In this document: positions 52,062-61,715 of the stretch, piece by piece
Numbering within the stretch: the first letter of the stretch is position 1
Layout of the letters: each line of letters opens with the position of its first letter
Assembly (NCBI GenBank): GCA_905182535.1
Contig: CAJJBZ010000010.1
Span: 170,382 to 234,381, forward strand
DNA: 64,000 nt
DNA from: an uncultured Planktomarina sp.
Lineage (GTDB): Bacteria; Pseudomonadota; Alphaproteobacteria; Rhodobacterales; Rhodobacteraceae
Direction: 5' to 3'
The notes under the pieces: model-generated
The model's input: only the letters and a program-made list of their open reading frames with translations
Database searches by the model: none
Told to the model about the DNA's origin: nothing
Made by a program: the position numbers and the translations under genes

Positions 52062-54141
52062 GCGGTCGTCCTGAAATTCTGTTTCCGCTATTCGCGGACC
52101 TTACCAGCCTTCCAGGAGTGGGAGAAAAAATAGCAAATTCTTTTAGCGCGTTGAAGGTCAATAAGCCGCGTGATTTGATTTTCACCTTACCACATTCGGT
52201 TATCGATAGACGGATTGTACCAACAGTTCAGGGCCTGCCTGCGCCGAAAACTGTGACCGTACAAGTGACGGTCGTGCAGCATTTTCCGGCACGACGACGT
52301 GGACAGCCATACCGTATTATGGTCAAGGATGCGCAAACCACAATTGAGTTGATTTATTTTCATGCCCGTGGTGATTATCTTGAAAAATTACTGCCGGTAG
52401 GTGAGCAACGATTTATTTCGGGCAAGGTGGAGGTTTTTGATCAACGTGCGCAGATAGTGCATCCCGATTATGTGTTGCCCTTAGATCAGCAAAGTGAAAT
52501 GCCATGCTTTGAGGCCGTATATCCGCTCGCCGCTGGGATAAGCCGTAAGATGATGGTCAAAGCTGTCACAGGAGCGATGGATAGGGTTGCTTACATGCCT
52601 GAATGGATCGAACCCTCGGTGTTGCGGGATCGCGGCTGGCCTGATTTTACTACGGCACTACAGCAAGCCCATTCGCCTGAAGCCGTTTGTGATGTTTCGG
52701 CGTATGCTCCGGCACGTGAACGGATGGCTTACGACGAGTTTCTGGCTCATCAGCTGACAAAAGCCATTGCCCGCAGTCAAGCTCGGGTCAAAATTGGTCG
52801 TGTTAGTAAGGGCGATGGGCAGCTTCAAAATAATATTTTATCGCAGCTCCCATACAAGCCTACTGGCGCGCAATCACAGGCGATTTCTGAAATTTGTGCG
52901 GATATGGCAAGTCCACGCAGGATGAACCGCTTGCTGCAAGGCGATGTTGGAAGTGGAAAAACTATAGTTTCATTAATGGTTATGTTTCTATCGATAATGG
53001 ATTTCAATCCTGTTTAATGGCTCCGACTGAAATTTTGGCTCGTCAGCACCTTGAGAGCTTACGGCCGTTGGCAAAGACTGCTGATTTGCGGCTAGAAATA
53101 TTGACTGGGCGGGATAAAAGTGCGAGCGACGGCTAAAGTTAAAGATTTAGCCTCAGGTGAGATTATAGATAATACGATTCAAAATAGCTGTTCCAAAAAG
53201 GCGTTGAGTTTTGTGACCTTCGCTTGTCAATCATAGATGAACAACATCGTTTTGGTGTCAATCAAAGGCTGGCTTTAGGTGAAAAAGGTACCAAAGTGGA
53301 CGTGCTTGTTATGACCGCTACGCCAATTCCGCGTTCGCTCGAATTGGCACAATACGGCGATATGGATGTGTCGATCCTTGATGAAAAACCACCGGGACGC
53401 AAACCCATCACCACAGCTGCCGTGCCTCTTTCGCGACTGCCTGATATAATAACCAAGTTAAAAGCTGCGATTGTCTCAGGGCGGCAAGCCTATTGGGTTT
53501 GCCCTTTGGTTGATGAGAGTGAGTTTATGGATCTCACTGCTGCTGAAGAACGCTTCAAAGTGTTGCGTGCCGCCCTAGGGGATGACCATGTGGGTTTGAT
53601 TCACGGGCAATTGCCGCCGGTGGAAAAAGACGCCGCAATGGCGGCTTTCGTTGCGGGAAAAACTCAAGTTTTGGTGGCCACCACCGTGATCGAAGTTGGG
53701 GTGGATGTGCCCAATGCCACGATAATGGTTATAGAACGAGCAGAAAATTTTGGCTTGGCGCAGTTGCATCAGTTGCGCGGTCGAGTTGGTCGCGGTGAGT
53801 TAGAATCGGACTGCCTGTTGATCTATCAGCCACCTTTAACCAAATCTGGCCAACGGCGGATGGCAATTTTGCGGGAAACAGAAGATGGGTTTCGGATTGC
53901 GGAAGAAGACCTAAAAATGCGCGGTGCGGGCGATGTCATAGGCACGGCGCAGTCGGGGCTTCCACGGTTCAAAGTAGCAGATATGGAGACGCAAAATGGC
54001 TTAATGACTACAGCGCATCAAGATGCCCGAATGCTACTTCAAAGTGACCCTGGCCTCATGAGTGAAAGGGGGAAGGCTGCCCGAACCTTACTTTGGTTAA
54101 TGGAGCAAGATATTTCTATTCGTTTAATATCAGTAGGTTGA
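52058..54141 (+). CDS. recG: ATP-dependent DNA helicase RecG (frameshifted)
   Basis: About 694 residues. Remodels stalled forks and Holliday junctions. The N-terminal wedge domain starts PLFADLTSLPGVGEKIANSF. Helicase motif I is LLQGDVGSGKTIVSLMV. The next frame gives MAPTEILARQHLESL (motif Ia). A noisy stretch at 53120-53225 precedes the DExH motif SIIDEQHRFGVNQR. TATPIPRSLELAQYGDMDVS, the motif V segment ATTVIEVGVDVPNATIMVIE and QLHQLRGRVGRG are intact. Breaks lie near 52990-53015 and in 53120-53225. The start is coupled to ligA by a four-base overlap. Confidence 0.93.
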
Positions 54142-54230
54142 TATTTTTGTCTCTTTGTTCAACTTTTAGTTCTTTACAAAAATTAGATCATATGAGAACA
54201 AAGTGGCAACATATAAACTGGGAGTTGAAC

Positions 54231-54374
54231 ATGGATAATATCTTCGCCGCACACCGCAAGGATCGCGCAGCTGAAGCGCGTCGCCTAGAGATCAAAGAAG
54301 CAATCAAAGACGCTATTGGGGTATTTGCCATTATCGCGATGCTTTATGTGGGTCTGTTTATCCCAAGCCTATGA
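54231..54374 (+). CDS. Small single-helix membrane protein after recG
   Basis: 47 residues: a charged N-terminal part (MDNIFAAHRKDRAAEARR, amphipathic and likely cytosolic) followed by one membrane helix (AIGVFAIIAMLYVGLFIPSL). The start at 54231 has GGGAG seven bases upstream. Codon use and the clear topology suggest a real gene, although it is shorter than most gene finders accept. I do not know its function. It is 89 bases after recG and could be cotranscribed with it. Confidence 0.65.
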   Translation: MDNIFAAHRKDRAAEARRLEIKEAIKDAIGVFAIIAMLYVGLFIPSL

Positions 54375-54504
54375 TTTAATTACATGTGAAATTTTAGCTT
54401 CATGGCTCTTAGCGTATTGAGTGCCTGCTCTGTACTCGTCTTGTCGCCGCCTTTGGTATACTTCCAAGTACTGCATTTTTTGTCTACAAGACCGATTGAA
54501 GCTG

Positions 54505-54948
54505 TTAGGTAGGTTCCGCTGCCGCACAGGCATCCACTGTGGCTTGGAGTGCTAATAGGATGCTGGCATGACGGTTTTTGTAATCAACAGCTGGGGTCAG
54601 TACTTCAAAACCGTCGAAGGGTGCTGCGGGAACAGGTCCTGTACCTCTAAGCATGGCTTCAAGTTCGTCAAGTGCGGCCTCAACTTGGGCAGGGGTTTTT
54701 CCTATCATATGATGGCCTGCAATGCTTGCGGCTGCTTGACCCAGGGCGCAGGCCTTCACGTCCTGGGCAAAGTCCACAATCCGCCCCTCCTTCAGAGTTA
54801 TATCTACGGTCACCTTTGAACCGCATAGTGGTGATCTGCGCATCGCACTGGCGTCGGGCGATGAAAGGCGACCCACATGTGGCATATCCGCAGCCAAAGC
54901 GAGGATTCGGGTCGAGTATAATTTGATCAAATCAATTTGTTCGGTCAT
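54505..54948 (-). CDS. Iron-sulfur cluster assembly scaffold, IscU/NifU N-terminal-like
   Basis: 147 residues, intact. Two of the three family cysteines are clear: SPLCGSKVTVDITL and DVKACALGQAAASIAGH. The third in IscU (near the C-terminus) is represented at best by VDACAAAE, an unusual position. The protein could therefore be a scaffold variant or a U-type carrier with altered cluster chemistry. PVDYKNRHASILLALQAT-like endings are seen in alphaproteobacterial members of this group (recalled). It is divergent from hisI across 58 bases. Confidence 0.8.
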   Translation of the reverse strand: MTEQIDLIKLYSTRILALAADMPHVGRLSSPDASAMRRSPLCGSKVTVDITLKEGRIVDFAQDVKACALGQAAASIAGHHMIGKTPAQVEAALDELEAMLRGTGPVPAAPFDGFEVLTPAVDYKNRHASILLALQATVDACAAAEPT

Positions 54949-55006
54949 TGTTTGGACATCCCTTACTGTTCACAATAGATAAGCCATAAAGACGAAATGC
55001 AATAGG

Positions 55007-55390
55007 ATGTCCGCAATGTTTGACCCACAGACCCTTAAATATGATGCAAATGGTCTTTTGCCAGTGATCACTCAATGTGTTGAGAATGGCGAGGTGTTGA
55101 TGCTGGCGTGGATGAATGCTGATGCTGTTACTCAAACTTTAGCTACGAAAAAGGTTACCTATTGGTCGCGGTCGCAACAAAACTTTTGGGTTAAGGGCCA
55201 GACTAGTGGTCACACTCAAGAGTTGGTAGATTTACGTTATGACTGTGATCAAGATTGTCTATTAGCGCTTGTTTTACAAGTTGGTCCTGCCTGCCATACC
55301 AATCGCCGAAGCTGCTTTTATACTTCTGTGATCATGGGCGAATCCCGTGAGTTGAGTAAACCCATCATTAAAGCCCAATCATCGCTCTGA
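55007..55390 (+). CDS. hisI: Phosphoribosyl-AMP cyclohydrolase
   Basis: 127 residues, intact; the single-domain form without HisE. Opens the adenine ring of phosphoribosyl-AMP in histidine synthesis. The family motifs are MLAWMNADAVTQTL, VTYWSRSQQNFWVKGQTSGHTQ, and the Mg/Zn site RYDCDQDCLLALV with GPACHTNRRSCFYTS. A second ATG at 55016 has a better AGGA spacing, so the start may be three codons later. Its end overlaps the convergent gluQ gene by 23 bases. Confidence 0.95.
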   Translation: MSAMFDPQTLKYDANGLLPVITQCVENGEVLMLAWMNADAVTQTLATKKVTYWSRSQQNFWVKGQTSGHTQELVDLRYDCDQDCLLALVLQVGPACHTNRRSCFYTSVIMGESRELSKPIIKAQSSL

Positions 55391-56225
55391 TATTTGCAGG
55401 GCTTGCCCCTTCGGCTCTGAACTTGCCGATAGCCTTGGCGTCATCACGCTTTGCCAGTCGTTTGCCGGCGTCATCACGGATTAAAGGGTGGTGCATATAG
55501 GTTGGCGAAGGGTGCCCTAACAGCCGTTGCAGTAAGATGTGGATTGGTGTCGCTGATTTCAAGTCTTCACCACGCACCACATGAGTGATTGCTTGGGCTG
55601 TGTCATCGACGACAACAGCCAGATGATATGCAGCCTCATTAACTCGTCGAGAGACAACAAAATCACCAATAAAATCTGTCATTTGAAGGTTATCTTTAAT
55701 ATAAAAAACTGGTCTATTAATATCAGATTCAATATTTTTAAAGGTAACACTGTTGTGGCCCTTGAGTGCTTCAGAAATGTTAATTCGCAACGCCGCGTCA
55801 TTAATCCAAACACGATCTTTTATACTAGATCTACAGCTTCCAGGATAGATCAGTCCGTCTGGCCCTGTGTGCTGAGCGGATAAGCCTTCTTGTGGCGCGG
55901 AGGATGCCTGAACTATGTCCCGACGACTACAGGTGCAACAATAGATTAGACCCGCATCCCAAAGCTGGTTTAAAGCAGTGGAATAAGCGGTGGTTCTCTG
56001 GGATTGACGCATAACTTGACCATCCCAAGTAAGTCCTAACCACGCCAAATCATCGTATATCTGATTTTCCCAAGTTGTTCGTGCACGGCTTTGGTCAATA
56101 TCCTCGATTCGCAGTAAAAACTGTCCTTTATGCGTCCTCGCAAAATCATGGGCGGTGATGGCGGAGTAAGCGTGTCCTAGGTGCAGCGGACCTGTAGGAG
56201 AGGGAGCAAAACGGGTCCTGATCAT
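55368..56225 (-). CDS. gluQ: Glutamyl-Q tRNA(Asp) synthetase
   Basis: 285 residues, intact. GluQRS attaches glutamate to queuosine in tRNA-Asp and lacks the anticodon-binding domain of GltX. The HIGH motif is in FAPSPTGPLHLGHAYSAI. The zinc site includes YCCTCSRRDI and YPGSCR. The KMSKS equivalent is KRLAKRDDAKAIG. Short length and absence of a C-terminal domain separate it from gltX. The start at 56225 overlaps the methyltransferase stop by four bases. Confidence 0.93.
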   Translation of the reverse strand: MIRTRFAPSPTGPLHLGHAYSAITAHDFARTHKGQFLLRIEDIDQSRARTTWENQIYDDLAWLGLTWDGQVMRQSQRTTAYSTALNQLWDAGLIYCCTCSRRDIVQASSAPQEGLSAQHTGPDGLIYPGSCRSSIKDRVWINDAALRINISEALKGHNSVTFKNIESDINRPVFYIKDNLQMTDFIGDFVVSRRVNEAAYHLAVVVDDTAQAITHVVRGEDLKSATPIHILLQRLLGHPSPTYMHHPLIRDDAGKRLAKRDDAKAIGKFRAEGASPANIRAMIGL

Positions 56226-56845
56226 AAGCGTCTCAACACGATAACATCGGATCCCATATGTGGTTCGGATAAATGTGGTCCATAATCACGTGATATAACA
56301 CAAACTCGGCCAAGTAATATTTCTTTATCAAGAACAATGTCATAAGAACCATTCGCTATTGTTGGATCGTTAAAGGACAAGCCTATAAGTCCGTTAGGTG
56401 CCATATAATCGATTATCATACTCAAAGTTTCTGGGGGAGCAGCCCCCAGTGACACAACACCTACGGCGACAATCACCTCATATTGTCCAAGTGTTACTCC
56501 TACCATTTTACCAGGTTGGCCCAGCCATACCTTTTGATATACACCGCGAACCTGAGCTTTCTCTAGCATTTCCGCTGAAACATCGACACCTTCAAGGTTA
56601 GAAAACCCAGCAGATTGCATGGCTTTGCCTGATAGCCCAGTTCCACATCCAAAATCGAGAACTTTTGCATCACGGGCTGTAACCTTGATCAAGGCTGCAG
56701 CTATACGGGATGGGGTACAATAAACGGCTTTTGCTAGATCACCGTCGTAGTTGGCAGCCCAGTCAGCGTAGAGATCTAAAGTCTCTGTCACTGGCCGCTC
56801 CATCCAAAGTGAAAATTTGTTATGCAGTTCGCTTTCTATAGCCAT
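56222..56845 (-). CDS. SAM-dependent methyltransferase of unknown target
   Basis: 207 residues, intact class I fold. The SAM-binding motif I is VLDFGCGTGLSGKAM at about residues 62-76, then LEGVDVSAEMLEKA (motif II acidic residue). The YEVIVAVGVVSLGAAPPETLSMIIDYMAPNGLIGLSFND segment gives strands 4 and 5. The N-terminal WAANYDGDLA motif resembles the UbiE/TPR-type small-molecule methyltransferases. The target is unknown. It is coupled to gluQ by overlap. Confidence 0.85.
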   Translation of the reverse strand: MAIESELHNKFSLWMERPVTETLDLYADWAANYDGDLAKAVYCTPSRIAAALIKVTARDAKVLDFGCGTGLSGKAMQSAGFSNLEGVDVSAEMLEKAQVRGVYQKVWLGQPGKMVGVTLGQYEVIVAVGVVSLGAAPPETLSMIIDYMAPNGLIGLSFNDPTIANGSYDIVLDKEILLGRVCVISRDYGPHLSEPHMGSDVIVLRRL

Positions 56846-56884
56846 GTAAATAATCTACGATTTACTATGATTTTGGCAAGTAGT

Positions 56885-58218
56885 TTACAGTGCTAACCAC
56901 TCCGAAAAGCTTACTTTAGCCCTGTCTGTATAGGCTTTGTAACGTTCCTGGCGCCGTTTTCGGCCGCCTTTTACTGTATCTACTGGCGGAAAAAGGCCAA
57001 AGTTGACGTTCATTGGTTGAAATGTTTTGGCATCTGCTCCACCGGTGATGTGAGTTATCAACGCGCCGCATCCAGTATCTGCGGTGGGCGGTGGTAACTT
57101 ACGTCCTAAAATCTCGGCTGCGGCCATACGTCCTGCAACCATTCCCATGGCAGCGCTTTCTACATAGCCCTCGAAATCGTATCCAAACTCAATACAATAT
57201 TTGTTTTTGATTTCAACTGCACCAGGTCATTTAGTAATGTGGGAGAGTTGATGAAGGAATTACGGTGAATGCCACCTAGGCGCGCAAAATCAGCATCCTC
57301 AAGACCGGGTATCATGCGCAACACATCTTTTTGAGCGCCGTATTTCATTTTTGTTTGAAAGCCGACGATGTTGAATAAGGTACCCAAGGCATTATCCCGA
57401 CGCAGTTGCACCACGGCATAGGGTTTGTTCTTAGGATCATGTGCATTGGTCAGTCCCACAGGTTTCATTGGTCCAAACCGTAGTGTTTCTCGGCCACGTT
57501 CGGCCATAACCTCTATTGGTAAGCAGCCATCAAAGTAACCAGCTGTTTCACCGGGTTTGAATTCAGTTTTTTCTGCCGAGAGTAAGGCGTCGATAAAGGC
57601 TTCATACTGCACTTTGGACATTGGACAGTTGAGATATGCTGTACGCTCGTCTTCCGTATCTCCTTTATCATAGCGTGATTGCATCCAAGCACGCGTCATA
57701 TCAATACTATCGGCGTATATGATTGGAGCTATAGCATCGAAAAATGCCAGGGCTTCTGCGCCAGTTTCTGCCTGAATGGCTTCGGCCATCGCGCCTGATG
57801 TCAAAGGCCCAGTCGCTACAATCCACTGGCCATCATTTGGTAGGTTAGTTATTTCGGTGTAGCTGACATCTATAAGCTGATTTTCCTGAATGGCTGATGT
57901 AATGCTTTTGGCATAGGGTTCGCGGTCTACAGCAAGGGCGCCTCCCGCTGGAATGCGGTGTTTATCAGCAGTGTTCATGATCAGGCTGTTGGATGCCCGC
58001 ATTTCCCAATGCACTAGGCCAACAGCATTTTGCTCGTCATCGTCCGAGCGGAATGAATTAGAACAAACCATTTCCCCTAAATCACCTGTTTGATGGGCAA
58101 AAGTTTCAACTTTGGGCCGCATTTCGTGAATTGTGACAGGCACCCCAAGTTGCGCAGCCTGCCAAGCGGCCTCACACCCGGCCATACCGCCGCCGATTAT
58201 GTTCAATCTTTGAGTCAT
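56885..58218 (-). CDS. trmFO: Folate-dependent tRNA methyltransferase TrmFO (frameshifted)
   Basis: About 445 residues. Methylates U54 of tRNA with methylene-tetrahydrofolate and FAD. The start at 58218 ([20 protein letters not shown]) gives the FAD-binding GGGMAG motif at residues 8-13. [25 protein letters not shown] and the Cys-containing [18 protein letters not shown] are present. The frame is lost near 57175-57205, where the expected FAGQITGVEGYVES is distorted. It resumes as [23 protein letters not shown] and ends normally. The longer frame start at 58365 lies inside the next gene and is not used. Confidence 0.92.
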
Positions 58219-58258
58219 AATACGCGATGTAGTGTGCTTACCCATGGAAGGGAAGGGA

Positions 58259-59047
58259 TCAGTCTTGCGACCAATTTGGATCACGTTTTTCCATGAAAGC
58301 GGCAATACCTTCTTTCGTATCCAGGTTGAGCATATTTTGCACCATAACATCACCAGTGTAGGCATACGCCTGGTCTAAGGGCATTTGAATCTGTTGATAA
58401 TAGGCTGTTTTTCCTATTTTAATTGCTGATGCCAACTTTGCTGCTATTACTTCGGCAAGAGCTTTGGTGGCGTCTTCAAGATCTACCTCTGGGACTACAC
58501 GATTTATCAAGCCCGCATCTTTTGCCTCTGATGCATGCATAAATTCGCCTGTAACTAACAACTCAAACGCACGTTTGCGGGAAATGTTTCGTGATAGTGC
58601 CACCATTGGGGTCGAACAAAATAGACCAATGTTTACACCATTGACCCCAAAGCGGGCACCTTCAGCCGCAATTGCCAGATCACAACTGGCTACCAACTGG
58701 CATCCAGCTGCCGTGGCAATACCATGTACTTGGGCGATCACCGGCTGGGGAATTTTCTGGATGCTCTGCATGAATTTGGCACAGCGGTCAAACAAATCTT
58801 TGAAAGCCGCCGCACCTCCATCGTTGGCTTCGCGGGCAGCCGTCATTTGCTTTAGGTCATGGCCTGCACAAAAAGCTTTACCTTTACCGGAGATCACAAC
58901 AGCCCTAATCGACGTGTCGTCATGCAGGCTATCCAAATTAGTTTGTAATGCAGTCAACATTTCATCTGACAGAGCATTAAGTCTCTCCGGTGAATTCATT
59001 GTAAGATAAGCGACTGCATTTTCGTCGCGACGTTGTAAAATTGTCAT
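58259..59047 (-). CDS. Enoyl-CoA hydratase/isomerase family protein
   Basis: 262 residues, intact crotonase-fold protein. Oxyanion-hole segments are [16 protein letters not shown] (about residues 57-72) and [23 protein letters not shown] (about 103-125). [16 protein letters not shown] stands where classical hydratases carry the second catalytic Glu, so catalysis may differ; such proteins are close to human ECHDC3 and bacterial homologues of unclear substrate. The start at 59047 ([12 protein letters not shown]) has GGAGGG upstream. It is divergent from the thioesterase gene across 54 bases, with trmFO downstream. Confidence 0.85.
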   Translation of the reverse strand: MTILQRRDENAVAYLTMNSPERLNALSDEMLTALQTNLDSLHDDTSIRAVVISGKGKAFCAGHDLKQMTAAREANDGGAAAFKDLFDRCAKFMQSIQKIPQPVIAQVHGIATAAGCQLVASCDLAIAAEGARFGVNGVNIGLFCSTPMVALSRNISRKRAFELLVTGEFMHASEAKDAGLINRVVPEVDLEDATKALAEVIAAKLASAIKIGKTAYYQQIQMPLDQAYAYTGDVMVQNMLNLDTKEGIAAFMEKRDPNWSQD

Positions 59048-59101
59048 CTTGCCCTCCGATAGGTTCAAGGCCAACATAACCGAAAGAGGGAGAGCTCGAC
59101 A

Positions 59102-59533
59102 ATGGCACTTAGAATGGACGCGGCGGCACTCAGGGTATTTTTAGATCAGGTATTTCCCCAGGTGGCAGATGAGTTTGAAATTATAGCTTTGCAGGAGCAT
59201 TATTTAGAAGTGGCACTCAAGGTCAAAGATAAACATTTACGCCCTGGTGGCACGGTCTCTGGACCATCAATTTTTGCGCTTGCGGATGTGGCTGCTTATC
59301 TCAATGTGTTGTCGATGATTGGTCCAAAGGCTTTGGCTGTTACCACTAATTGTGGGATTGATTTTATGCGTAAACCTCCAGCTAATAATGATCTAATTGC
59401 AAAAAGTCAGTTGGTGAAGATCGGACGGTCCTTAGCGGTCACTCAATGCTTGATTTATTCGGTGGGTGATTGCAAACCTGTAGCACGCGCAAATTTGACG
59501 TATTCACTGCCACCAACTGGTATTGAGGCTTAA
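59102..59533 (+). CDS. PaaI-type hot-dog thioesterase
   Basis: 143 residues, intact. The hot-dog fold is shown by LRPGGTVSGPSIFALADVAAYLNVLSMIG, the segment with the usual catalytic Asp or Glu (Asp in ALADVAAY). A second strand reads TTNCGIDFMRKPPANNDLIAKSQLVKIGRSLA. It probably cleaves aryl- or acyl-CoA esters and may act with the nearby enoyl-CoA hydratase family protein. The exact substrate is unknown. The next gene, rplM, has its own promoter. Confidence 0.86.
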   Translation: MALRMDAAALRVFLDQVFPQVADEFEIIALQEHYLEVALKVKDKHLRPGGTVSGPSIFALADVAAYLNVLSMIGPKALAVTTNCGIDFMRKPPANNDLIAKSQLVKIGRSLAVTQCLIYSVGDCKPVARANLTYSLPPTGIEA

Positions 59534-59602
59534 GTGATGGGGTATTATAATACCTTAATTGCAGTACATTGATATAATTAACTTTTACTTATACTTTGTG
59601 TG

Positions 59603-59630
59603 TTGACTGTGCTGTAACTGCCCTTATAAC
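59603..59630 (+). promoter_or_regulatory. Likely sigma-70 promoter of rplM-rpsI
   Basis: TTGACT (59603-59608) and TATAAC (59625-59630) are 16 bases apart, close to the consensus. It lies about 30 bases before the rplM start, after the thioesterase stop. It would drive the ribosomal protein operon. Confidence 0.65.
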
Positions 59631-59661
59631 GTGCCTATCACCAACTTCGATGGGTAAAAAA

Positions 59662-60120
59662 ATGAAAACCTTCTCTGCAACGCCTGCAGATATCGACAAA
59701 AAATGGATCTTGATTGACGCTGAAGGCGTTGTTCTTGGTCGTTTGGCTTCGATTATTGCAGTTCGACTGCGTGGCAAACATAAAGCCACGTTCACACCGC
59801 ACATGGATATGGGCGATAATGTGATTGTTATAAACGCTGAAAAAGTCCAGCTTACAGGTAACAAACGTAACAAAGAAAACTACTGGCACACAGGCTATCC
59901 TGGTGGGATCAAATCCCGCACGACAGGATCGATCCTGGAGGGCAAGTATCCTGAGCGTGTTCTGACCCAAGCGGTCAAGCGTATGCTGCCAGGCAACCGT
60001 CTCTCACGCCAGGTTATGACAAACTTGCGTGTTTATGCAGGCGCCGAGCATCCACATGTGGCACAAGACCCCACTGTTTTGGATGTAAAAGTCATGAACA
60101 AGAAAAACACACGGGTATAA
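59662..60120 (+). CDS. rplM: Ribosomal protein L13
   Basis: 152 residues, intact. Early assembly protein of the large ribosomal subunit. [22 protein letters not shown] is the family start. [37 protein letters not shown] contains the conserved L13 core. The end [21 protein letters not shown] is normal for alphaproteobacteria. The start at 59662 is chosen over an in-frame ATG at 59650 by family alignment. It is followed three bases later by rpsI. Confidence 0.97.
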   Translation: MKTFSATPADIDKKWILIDAEGVVLGRLASIIAVRLRGKHKATFTPHMDMGDNVIVINAEKVQLTGNKRNKENYWHTGYPGGIKSRTTGSILEGKYPERVLTQAVKRMLPGNRLSRQVMTNLRVYAGAEHPHVAQDPTVLDVKVMNKKNTRV

Positions 60121-60123
60121 GCG

Positions 60124-60613
60124 ATGTCAGATCAAATAACATCCCTAGAAGACCTCGCAGCGGTAGCCGAAGGCACCTCTGCTGTGGTCGAAATAGCAGC
60201 TCCACGTGAACCTGTTCGCGACGCTTTGGGCCGCACATATGCCACTGGTAAGCGGAAAGACGCGGTTGCTCGTGTTTGGATCAAACCAGGTTCTGGCAAA
60301 GTCATCGTTAACGGCAAAGATCAAGACGTATATTTTGCTCGTCCTGTTTTGCAACTTATCTTACGTCAGCCGATGCAAATCACTGGTGTTGAAGGTCAGT
60401 TTGACGTGATAGCCACAGTAAAAGGTGGCGGTCTAACTGGTCAAGCTGGTGCAGTTAAGCATGGTATCTCTAAAGCCTTGCAGCTTTATGAACCCAGCCA
60501 TCGCGGTGCATCTGAAAGCCGCTGGCTTCCTGACACGCGATGCACGTGTAGTTGAGCGTAAGAAGTTTGGTAAGCGTAAAGCGCGCCGTAGCTTCCAGTT
60601 CTCCAAGCGATAA
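60124..60613 (+). CDS. rpsI: Ribosomal protein S9 (frameshifted)
   Basis: About 162 residues. Small-subunit protein whose C-terminal tail touches the P-site tRNA. The first frame has the alphaproteobacterial N-terminal extension, then [25 protein letters not shown] and [25 protein letters not shown]. The frame then breaks; [33 protein letters not shown], the conserved end, lies in another frame and stops at 60611-60613. About three indels within 60490-60512 (two insertions, one deletion) would explain it. The gene is essential and the tail is functionally critical, so error is far more likely than loss. Confidence 0.95.
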
Positions 60614-60641
60614 AGCTTTTTATAATATATCAATTAAATAC

Positions 60642-60670
60642 AAGGGCTTACAGGAATGTAAGCCCTTTTT
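60642..60670 (+). terminator. Rho-independent terminator after rpsI
   Basis: Perfect 11-pair stem AAGGGCTTACA (60642-60652) and TGTAAGCCCTT, with loop GGAA and a T run. It ends the rplM-rpsI transcript. Confidence 0.9.
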
Positions 60671-60690
60671 CTTTGGGGCTCTTATAAAAC

Positions 60691-60718
60691 AAAAGGCTAC
60701 GTATTACGTAGCCTTTTT
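60691..60718. terminator. Second terminator hairpin (near-perfect palindrome)
   Basis: AAAAGGCTACGTA and TACGTAGCCTTTT are separated by one base and flanked by A and T runs, so it can act on both strands. It stands 21 bases after the first terminator and before the cytochrome b561 gene. Confidence 0.85.
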
Positions 60719-60783
60719 AATTGTGAACATATGTTAGATCCTTATAGTCTTATTGTTAACTATTCATTTTTTTAAGATACGTT

Positions 60784-61305
60784 ATGGACATTGATAAAAT
60801 AAACAAGAAGCCAAAGCATAGCTTTACAGCGAAATTATTTCACTGGGGTTTTGTAGTTATTTTTATATATGGTATTTCAAAGCAGGTAGATGATATTAAC
60901 CAACTAGCTGATATTTCCTTATTAAAATCTGAAATTATTTTTGCAGCGTTGATGATATTTTTATTGCTCATACGTTATATATATATGTCAAAAACTCAGG
61001 TATCTTCATTACCTGAGGATACCTCAATATTCCAAAAGCGTGCCGCTAAAGTGGTGCACCTTAGTCTCTATATTAATTTAGCAGCAATACCTTTTACTGG
61101 ATTATTAATTGGAATTTTTTATTGGATGGGCTTGAACGGTTGGATTATTGAATTGAGCGTAACCCTGCATGAATTTTCCATTTCTACAATTTATTGGTTT
61201 ATAGCAATTCATGTTGCAGCTGCTATTTACCATCGTTTCAAGAATGATGGTGTATGGAGTTCTATGGTACCGGTTTTAAAAGAGAGTAAAAAATCTAATG
61301 ACTAA
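60784..61305 (+). CDS. Cytochrome b561 family protein
   Basis: 173 residues, intact. Four membrane helices (about residues 18-36, 45-67, 86-112, 127-150). Candidate haem ligands are His in KLFHWGF (first helix), VVHLSLYINL (third), and IHVAAAIYHRF (last helix); LHEFS gives another. It could carry electrons between quinol and an unknown partner in the inner membrane. The gene is clearly richer in A and T than its neighbours and is free of frame breaks. It lies alone behind two terminators, so it has its own promoter in the 60719-60783 spacer, which is AT-rich. It may be a horizontally gained gene. Confidence 0.82.
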   Translation: MDIDKINKKPKHSFTAKLFHWGFVVIFIYGISKQVDDINQLADISLLKSEIIFAALMIFLLLIRYIYMSKTQVSSLPEDTSIFQKRAAKVVHLSLYINLAAIPFTGLLIGIFYWMGLNGWIIELSVTLHEFSISTIYWFIAIHVAAAIYHRFKNDGVWSSMVPVLKESKKSND

Positions 61306-61715
61306 ATAATAATTACGTTTTTTGATAAACGTTTTTCCGTTGGGGCGCCCAGCTTGTGCCGTAAGCGTAACACCAGCGTAACACGGTTTTTAGAGGTAAT
61401 TTTATTATAATTATAACAATGAGATACAAGAGAGGTTGGTTAGCCAAGCGCTAATAGTTATTACAACTATTATACAATTAAAACAAAGAGTTGCAATAAA
61501 TTGCAGCTCTTTGTTTATAGCCATTTTACGCTGTAAAAATGTAGCAAAAGTTGTATCAACTGCCATATGGATTAGCATGCGTAGCATAATTATGGCAAAA
61601 TAGGTCGCTATTGGAGAGCATTGTTGTCGTGCTACAGCGATATAAAACGACATATAAATGGACGGCTTATCCTTTGTAAAAGGGGACAGCACACTAAAGC
61701 AGCATCTGTGGCTAA
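61306..61715. other. AT-rich spacer with hairpins and a short direct repeat
   Basis: The stretch holds a 16-pair hairpin (61481-61496 with 61501-61516, loop TAAA, one G-U pair), and next to it a smaller TAATAGTT/AACTATTA hairpin (about 61452-61473). A 9-base direct repeat GCGTAACAC occurs twice at about 61365-61384. A GTG-start frame on the minus strand (61411-61692) crosses both hairpins and looks non-coding. The larger hairpin resembles a terminator for minus-strand transcription. I see no recognisable RNA. Confidence 0.45.

Noticed and set aside
55368..56225. Second glutamyl-tRNA synthetase that rescues the broken gltX
   Set aside because: It lacks the anticodon-binding domain and has the GluQRS zinc site, so it cannot charge tRNA-Glu generally.
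61411..61692. GTG-start minus-strand frame of 93 codons with hydrophobic stretches
   Set aside because: It runs through two strong hairpins, has no good ribosome binding site, and its hydrophobicity follows from the AT-rich sequence.
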